Assembly: GCA_002495945.1 (NCBI GenBank)
Contig: DAHU01000094.1
Span: 15,833-43,920 of the forward strand
Source: Euryarchaeota archaeon UBA13
Lineage (GTDB): Archaea; Thermoplasmatota; Poseidoniia; Poseidoniales; Poseidoniaceae
Length of the DNA stretch: 28,088 bases
Direction of reading: 5' to 3'
The translations under genes were made by a program, and so were the position numbers. Shown here in pieces: positions 24,384 through 28,088 of this stretch (the stretch's first letter is position 1; each line of letters opens with the position of its first letter). A model generated the notes under the pieces. The model worked only from the letters and a program-made list of their open reading frames with translations, searched no databases and was not told where the DNA came from.

Positions 24384-26432
24384 TCAGGCTTCTGCAACTT
24401 CCGATGCTTCACTCTTTTTTGCTTCGATAGCAGCATCGTTTGCTTTGAGTTGCTCCCAAACAATCTCTGCAATGTCTTTGACTTCCATTTCCGAACCGAT
24501 AGCGGATAAGCCGTCGGTAATCATAGTTGAACAGAACGGGCACCCTACTGCAACTGTATCAGCACCTGTTTCAGCTAATTCTTTCGAACGAATGATGTTG
24601 ACACGGTCATATCCCTCATCAACATGCTCTTCCATCCACATTTGAGCCCCACCAGCACCGCAGCAGAATGAACTCTTACCAGTTCGCTCTGTTTCGACAT
24701 CAACGCCGCCGATAATGTTTCTCGGAGCGTCTAATTCGCCACCGATTCTGCCAAGATAACACGGGTCGTGGTAAGTAACAGAGCCATCATGCTTGGGACT
24801 TGGCAACTTACCTTCCACTTGAAGATGGTCAATCAATTGTGAGTGGTGCATTACCTCGATGTCTTCGCCACCATAGTCCTTGTATTCCTTACCAAGTGTG
24901 TGGAAACAGTGAGGACATGATGCAACTATCTTCTTGACGCCGATTTCTTCGAACGTTGCAAGATTGGTCTCAGCCAGCATTTGGAACAAATATTCGTTGC
25001 CGGCACGACGAGCGGCGTCACCAGTACAACCTTCCTGCATACCGAGTATACCAACATCGAGACCTGCCTGCTTCATGATGCTGATTGTGTCTCTTGCAAC
25101 CTTCTTGTTGCGCTCATCAAATGATGCTGCACAGCCAGCGAAATAGATGTATTCTGCTGGTTCAGCAACCTTGACATCAAGGTCAGCAGCCCAATCGCCT
25201 CTTTCATGGGACGGCAAACCATATGGGTTAGAATCTGATTCAAGATTCTCGATTGTCGCCATTAGTGGCATAACTGTATCTTCGACTTTTTCATCAAATT
25301 CCATTCTCTCCATCATCAAATGACGACGTGCATCGGTTAACTTTGGAACATGGTCAATGTAAATTGGACATGCTTCAACACAGGCATGACAAGTTGTGCA
25401 AGCCCATATTGACTCCTCACCAAACTTAGCAATTATGTCTTGTTCAGGAGTTTCTCCGTCCATTAGTGTGGTGTAATTATCGTTGGCATAATTCCTGACA
25501 TCGTGGATGATTTGCATCGGATTCAGCGCTTTACCAGAAGCATAAGCAGGGCAGACATCTTGACATCTTGCGCAAGATGTACAGGCCCATCCATCGATCA
25601 AGTTACGCCATGTCAAATCGGTGTAATTTGCTGTGCCAAATGATTCAACATCTAAATCATCAAGCAGAACTGCTTTGCCATGTTCGTCAACCTGCATCGG
25701 TTCCATTGTTGCCATCGGACGCATATCGTGGAAGAATACGTTAGGAAATGCCATTACTAAGTGCATGTGCTTGGAGAGCGGAATAAGGAACAAAAATGTA
25801 GCAATCGCAAGCATGTGCGCCCAGTATGCACCGACTACAACATTGGTTGAGGGCACAATTGTATCGGCTACCCATGCACCAATTGGCTCATAGGTCGATG
25901 AAACTCCTGCTTCTCCGGCTTCAACGAAAAATGAAGTGACCGTGATTGTCATAATCAACAGCAGGATTACATTCCCTTCAAGTTGAGATTTACCCTTCAA
26001 TTTCTCTGGGGTAAACACTACTCTTCTTGTCAATGCAGCCACACAGCCCACTAGAGCAATGGTGTATCCGGTTTCTACCATTAGATTCCAAGGGCCTTTG
26101 AATACCTCTGGCAATAAATTATGAGAAAACCAATTGGCAGTGGCTAAGTCGAACATATCTGTCGACAGCATGAGGAATCCCCAAAACATGAGTACGTGGA
26201 TGCCGCCGGCAATCCGGTCCTCAAGGACTTTCTTTTGGCCTAACCAACCAGTTGCTACTTCTTTTATTCGGGACGGCCAGTTGTCAAACCGGTGCTCGGA
26301 TTTACCAATCATTACAAGGCGGGTTGCTTTCCAAACCTGATAGCCAAAAAATGATATTGAAACCGCACCAATTAACCCTAATATCACCCAACCTGAGACT
26401 GGTCCATAATCCATAGTCAGTGGGTGTTCCAT
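24384..26432 (-). CDS. Membrane-bound heme-b/Fe-S oxidoreductase, EMO/FadF (HdrDE-like) type
   Basis: The 682-residue fusion has an N-terminal membrane domain like the gamma subunit of nitrate reductase or HdrE. It has about five to six helices with candidate heme ligands His79, His206, His222 and His224. Next comes a dicluster ferredoxin domain with CTSCARCQDVCP (Cys284, 287, 290, 294) and CTTCHACVEACP (Cys345, 348, 351, 355). Two CCG domains as in HdrD follow: Cys434, Cys469 and CPHC 506/509; then Cys558, CC 590-591 and CPFC 631/634. This architecture is known from ETF:(methyl)menaquinone oxidoreductases (EMO, FadF) that take electrons from acyl-CoA dehydrogenases. Heterodisulfide or other substrates are also possible. 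No CoM/CoB genes are present and an acyl-CoA dehydrogenase lies 3 kb away, favouring the ETF role. Start ATG at 26432 has a GGTGAT site 3 nt upstream. Confidence 0.88.
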   Translation of the reverse strand: MEHPLTMDYGPVSGWVILGLIGAVSISFFGYQVWKATRLVMIGKSEHRFDNWPSRIKEVATGWLGQKKVLEDRIAGGIHVLMFWGFLMLSTDMFDLATANWFSHNLLPEVFKGPWNLMVETGYTIALVGCVAALTRRVVFTPEKLKGKSQLEGNVILLLIMTITVTSFFVEAGEAGVSSTYEPIGAWVADTIVPSTNVVVGAYWAHMLAIATFLFLIPLSKHMHLVMAFPNVFFHDMRPMATMEPMQVDEHGKAVLLDDLDVESFGTANYTDLTWRNLIDGWACTSCARCQDVCPAYASGKALNPMQIIHDVRNYANDNYTTLMDGETPEQDIIAKFGEESIWACTTCHACVEACPIYIDHVPKLTDARRHLMMERMEFDEKVEDTVMPLMATIENLESDSNPYGLPSHERGDWAADLDVKVAEPAEYIYFAGCAASFDERNKKVARDTISIMKQAGLDVGILGMQEGCTGDAARRAGNEYLFQMLAETNLATFEEIGVKKIVASCPHCFHTLGKEYKDYGGEDIEVMHHSQLIDHLQVEGKLPSPKHDGSVTYHDPCYLGRIGGELDAPRNIIGGVDVETERTGKSSFCCGAGGAQMWMEEHVDEGYDRVNIIRSKELAETGADTVAVGCPFCSTMITDGLSAIGSEMEVKDIAEIVWEQLKANDAAIEAKKSEASEVAEA

Positions 26433-26435
26433 ATT

Positions 26436-26470
26436 ATCACCTTGCTTGGGTTAATTTACCCGAATATAAG
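26436..26470 (-). promoter_or_regulatory. Promoter and ribosome-binding region of the Fe-S reductase gene
   Basis: Reading the minus strand toward the ATG at 26432, there is a TATA-like CTTATATTCG (26461-26470). Then comes GGGTAAATTAACCC (26448-26461), palindromic except for one central pair, and then AAGGTGAT (26436-26443), which matches the archaeal 16S 3' end. The palindrome lies between the TATA box and the expected start site near 26440, a classic place for an operator. TATA and SD are well supported; the operator role is inference. Confidence 0.5.
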
Positions 26471-26500
26471 CCAACTATTGAAGTCACCGTATCAAAGCAC

Positions 26501-26508
26501 AAATAAAA
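26501..26508 (+). promoter_or_regulatory. Candidate TATA element for mevalonate kinase
   Basis: AAATAAAA would place a start site near 26531, upstream of a G7 run (26544-26550) and the inferred mevalonate kinase start near 26556. A second AT-rich candidate, GAATATAAG at 26462-26470, mirrors the minus-strand TATA box of the divergent gene. Confidence 0.3.
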
Positions 26509-26555
26509 CCACATAGTGAGCCGTACATACAAGCAGGATATCAGGGGGGGTTAAC

Positions 26556-27719
26556 ATCGGTTTCATCACGACCAGCGCACCGGGAAAATGTGTTCTGTTT
26601 GGTGAACACGCTGTCGTGTACGGCCATCCTGCGGTAGCCGTAGCCATAGACCAGAGAATAACGATAAAAATCCAACCCTCTCAATCCGGAACCTGGTTAA
26701 TTGATGGAAGCAAACTGAACATGGCTCGCAACCCACACATTAGCGGGTTGATTGACAAACTTTGGCCCGAAGAAGAAGGAGCTCCACCATTATCGATACA
26801 AATAGAGGGCAACATTCCAACCGCATCGGGTCTTGGTTCGTCTGCTGCACTATCTGTTGCCTTCGCAGCTGCCTTAAGACTCGGGCGGGGAAGATGGGTT
26901 AATCGGTCAAACTCGGGCGGACAGGATGCATGGGCTGAAGGTTTTGGAGCAGCGGTTTCTGCTAGCAACCCCTATGATAGTAGCCGCGGATTTTTTTCAA
27001 CTGCTCAACTAACTGAATTACACCATCAAGTCGGTGAATCAGCGGTTAATGCAGATGAAAATGCTATCCTCGCCCACGGCGTCGAAGCCGCCGCACAGAA
27101 TGGTCGTGCTTCACCCATGGATTCTTCTACTTGTTCTCACGGTTCGATTGTCATCATTTCGGACCGAATTGAAAGCGGCCTAAATTATCTGTATCAAAGA
27201 CAAATGGAAATGCCGGAAGGAAAGCGTAGTTGGCATATTCACGAACTTATCTCACAGACAAAACCAGATGATGTCTACTTGGTCATAGGTAACACTGGCA
27301 TACATGCACCTACTGGGAAACAGGTAGCAAAGGTTGCCAAAATGCTTGAACAAAACCCGGCAAGAATAGGTGAGATCGAAACGATCGGCAAAATTGCTCG
27401 ACGAGGAATTAAAGCGCTGCAAGACGGAGATTATGATGCCGTTGGCAGAACCATGACCGAGAATCAAATCATGCTCAAGAGCATAGGAGTTTCAAGCCCA
27501 GAATTAGACGCTTTAATCAAGGCTGCAGTCCCAAGCAGCCTCGGAGTTAAACTAACTGGTGCGGGTGGTGGAGGATGTATGGTTGCCCTGACTCGAAACC
27601 CCAAAAAAACCAGCGATGCCATAGAACTTGCCGGTGGCCGGACACTTATCTCGAAAATTGGTAGTCCCGGAATGCAAATAATAAGTTCTAGTGATGAAAC
27701 ATTTTGGACAAAAGCGTAA
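26556..27719 (+). CDS. mvk: Mevalonate kinase (start codon uncertain)
   Basis: This GHMP kinase phosphorylates mevalonate in the archaeal isoprenoid-lipid pathway. All three motifs are visible: substrate/ATP motif 1 TSAPGKCVLFGEHAVVYG, the phosphate-binding loop PTASGLGSSAA, and the C-terminal KLTGAGGGGCMVAL. The likely catalytic Asp is in ASPMDSSTC. The product is about 388 residues, longer than many archaeal enzymes because of an insertion before the Asp (WAEGFGAAVSASNPYDSSRG). The first canonical start codon in frame is GTG at 26616, but using it would delete most of motif 1. The frame is open back to 26520 without ATG, GTG or TTG. I place the start at the ATC at 26556, just after a G7 run. 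A one-base error in that run would instead join the GTG at 26516. Function is strong; the exact start is not. Confidence 0.88.
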   Translation: MGFITTSAPGKCVLFGEHAVVYGHPAVAVAIDQRITIKIQPSQSGTWLIDGSKLNMARNPHISGLIDKLWPEEEGAPPLSIQIEGNIPTASGLGSSAALSVAFAAALRLGRGRWVNRSNSGGQDAWAEGFGAAVSASNPYDSSRGFFSTAQLTELHHQVGESAVNADENAILAHGVEAAAQNGRASPMDSSTCSHGSIVIISDRIESGLNYLYQRQMEMPEGKRSWHIHELISQTKPDDVYLVIGNTGIHAPTGKQVAKVAKMLEQNPARIGEIETIGKIARRGIKALQDGDYDAVGRTMTENQIMLKSIGVSSPELDALIKAAVPSSLGVKLTGAGGGGCMVALTRNPKKTSDAIELAGGRTLISKIGSPGMQIISSSDETFWTKA

Positions 27720-27758
27720 TGCTCAGCGCCAATTCATCGATTAAGGGAAATGCTGTCC

Positions 27759-27766
27759 TTTATATA
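27759..27766 (+). promoter_or_regulatory. TATA box of the TBP gene
   Basis: TTTATATA is a near-consensus archaeal TATA box. Its centre lies about 27 bases before the A of the TBP ATG at 27790, so transcription should start at or next to the start codon, giving a leaderless mRNA. No Shine-Dalgarno sequence precedes the ATG, in agreement. Autoregulation by TBP is possible but not shown. Confidence 0.7.
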
Positions 27767-27789
27767 CCTCTTATAAGTCGCTTTTAAAC

Positions 27790-28088
27790 ATGACAACAGA
27801 TGAAGAACGTTTGACAGTAGTGAATGTAGTTGCCAGCACAAGAGTCGCCGAGGAACTTGACTTACCCGATATTGCAATTCAATTGAATTGTGAGTATGAG
27901 CCAGAACAATTTCCTGGTGTAGTCTACCGAGTAACCGACCCAAAACTTGCAATCTTGATGTTCCGCTCCGGCAGAGCAGTATGCACTGGCGGAAAGGATG
28001 AAGACAACATCCATACCGGTATTGACCGAATGATTGCTGACCTCAGAGGAGCTGGTATCAAAACATGGGACCTAGCAGATGTTGAGAT
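27790..28088 (+). CDS. tbp: TATA-box binding protein (N-terminal part, cut by window end)
   Basis: The frame runs from the ATG at 27790 to the window edge (99 codons plus two bases) without a stop. The translation begins MTTDEERLTVVNVVASTRV and contains LDLPDIAIQLNCEYEPEQFP, GVVYRVTDPKLAILMFRSGR and AVCTGGKDEDNI. This is the first of the two imperfect repeats of the TBP saddle, including the phenylalanine that intercalates at the TATA-box edge. TBP recruits TFB and RNA polymerase to archaeal promoters. About half of the expected roughly 180-residue protein is visible, with its second repeat beyond the window. The gene lies 70 bp after mevalonate kinase with its own strong TATA box. Confidence 0.95.
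   Translation, partial: MTTDEERLTVVNVVASTRVAEELDLPDIAIQLNCEYEPEQFPGVVYRVTDPKLAILMFRSGRAVCTGGKDEDNIHTGIDRMIADLRGAGIKTWDLADVE

Noticed and set aside
24384..26432. Methanogenic heterodisulfide reductase (HdrDE)
   Set aside because: The domains are fused in one chain and no methanogenesis gene is nearby; the architecture fits ETF:quinone oxidoreductase-type proteins better, although HdrD-like chemistry is not excluded.
26544..26550. G7 run as a G-quadruplex or strong ribosome-binding site
   Set aside because: A single run of seven G cannot form a standard four-run quadruplex, and it matches the anti-SD only partly; a homopolymer-length error is as likely.
26616..26618. GTG at 26616 as the start of mevalonate kinase
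   Set aside because: It would remove nearly all of the essential motif 1 (APGKCVLFGEHAVV), which is intact in frame immediately upstream.
1..28088. tRNA or rRNA genes, insertion sequences, prophage or defence systems
   Set aside because: All intergenic gaps are shorter than about 140 bp and none shows a tRNA T-loop/CCA pattern; no transposase, integrase, restriction or Cas-like protein is encoded, and no terminal repeats were seen.

Overview
The window is a chromosomal segment of an archaeon. The clearest evidence is the start of a TATA-binding protein gene at the right edge, a GHMP mevalonate kinase, TATA-box promoters close to start codons, and an archaeal-style helix-hairpin-helix/MutS ATPase. 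Several neighbours are bacterial-looking: two-domain glutamine-dependent NadE, a TrhO-type tRNA hydroxylase, CysS and an acyl-CoA dehydrogenase. There are also large exported proteins with Asp/Asn-rich character. This mix is what I would expect of marine planktonic Thermoplasmatota (Marine Group II, Ca. Poseidoniales, or a relative). That assignment is inference from gene content, because no rRNA is present.

Layout, left to right. (1) 1-216: tail of an ELWxTDGT-type repeat protein (+). (2) 218-8031 (-): a likely transcription unit reading leftward from a 1.7-kaa surface protein through nadE to trhO, with gaps of only 5 and 39 bp. (3) 8172-12908 (+): an IleRS with an altered HIGH signature, then a lipoprotein. 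(4) 12909-17182 (-): thioredoxin, a CocE-like lipoprotein hydrolase and a MutS-family ATPase. (5) 17270-20206 (+): an exported lamin-tail/amidohydrolase protein with one membrane helix and a C-terminal EF-hand pair. (6) 20214-22974 (-): CysS, then an acyl-CoA dehydrogenase that lacks the usual catalytic glutamate. (7) 23041-23754 (+): a six-helix-like Frag1/DRAM-type membrane protein. (8) 23740-26432 (-): a membrane heme-b/Fe-S reductase of the EMO/FadF (HdrDE-like) type, then a class I glutamine amidotransferase. (9) About 26556-27719 (+): mevalonate kinase without a canonical start codon. (10) 27790 to the edge (+): TBP behind a strong TATA box.

Functional links. The acyl-CoA dehydrogenase and the membrane Fe-S protein fit one pathway, in which acyl-CoA oxidation passes electrons to ETF and then to the quinone pool; ETF itself is not in this window. 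IleRS, CysS and TrhO serve translation, NadE serves NAD synthesis, and mevalonate kinase feeds isoprenoid lipid synthesis. Four or five genes encode exported or lipid-anchored proteins, suggesting a protein-degrading heterotroph with an elaborate cell surface.

The genome is tightly packed. All four convergent gene pairs meet within 7 bp or overlap, and no gene-free stretch exceeds about 140 bp. I found no tRNA or rRNA genes, CRISPR array, insertion sequence or prophage gene. The points most worth following up are the 1,3-swapped GIHH signature of IleRS, the acyl-CoA dehydrogenase with Gly at the catalytic-base position, the amidohydrolase with predicted cytoplasmic EF-hands, the start-codon anomaly of mevalonate kinase, and an inverted repeat abutting the thioredoxin start codon.
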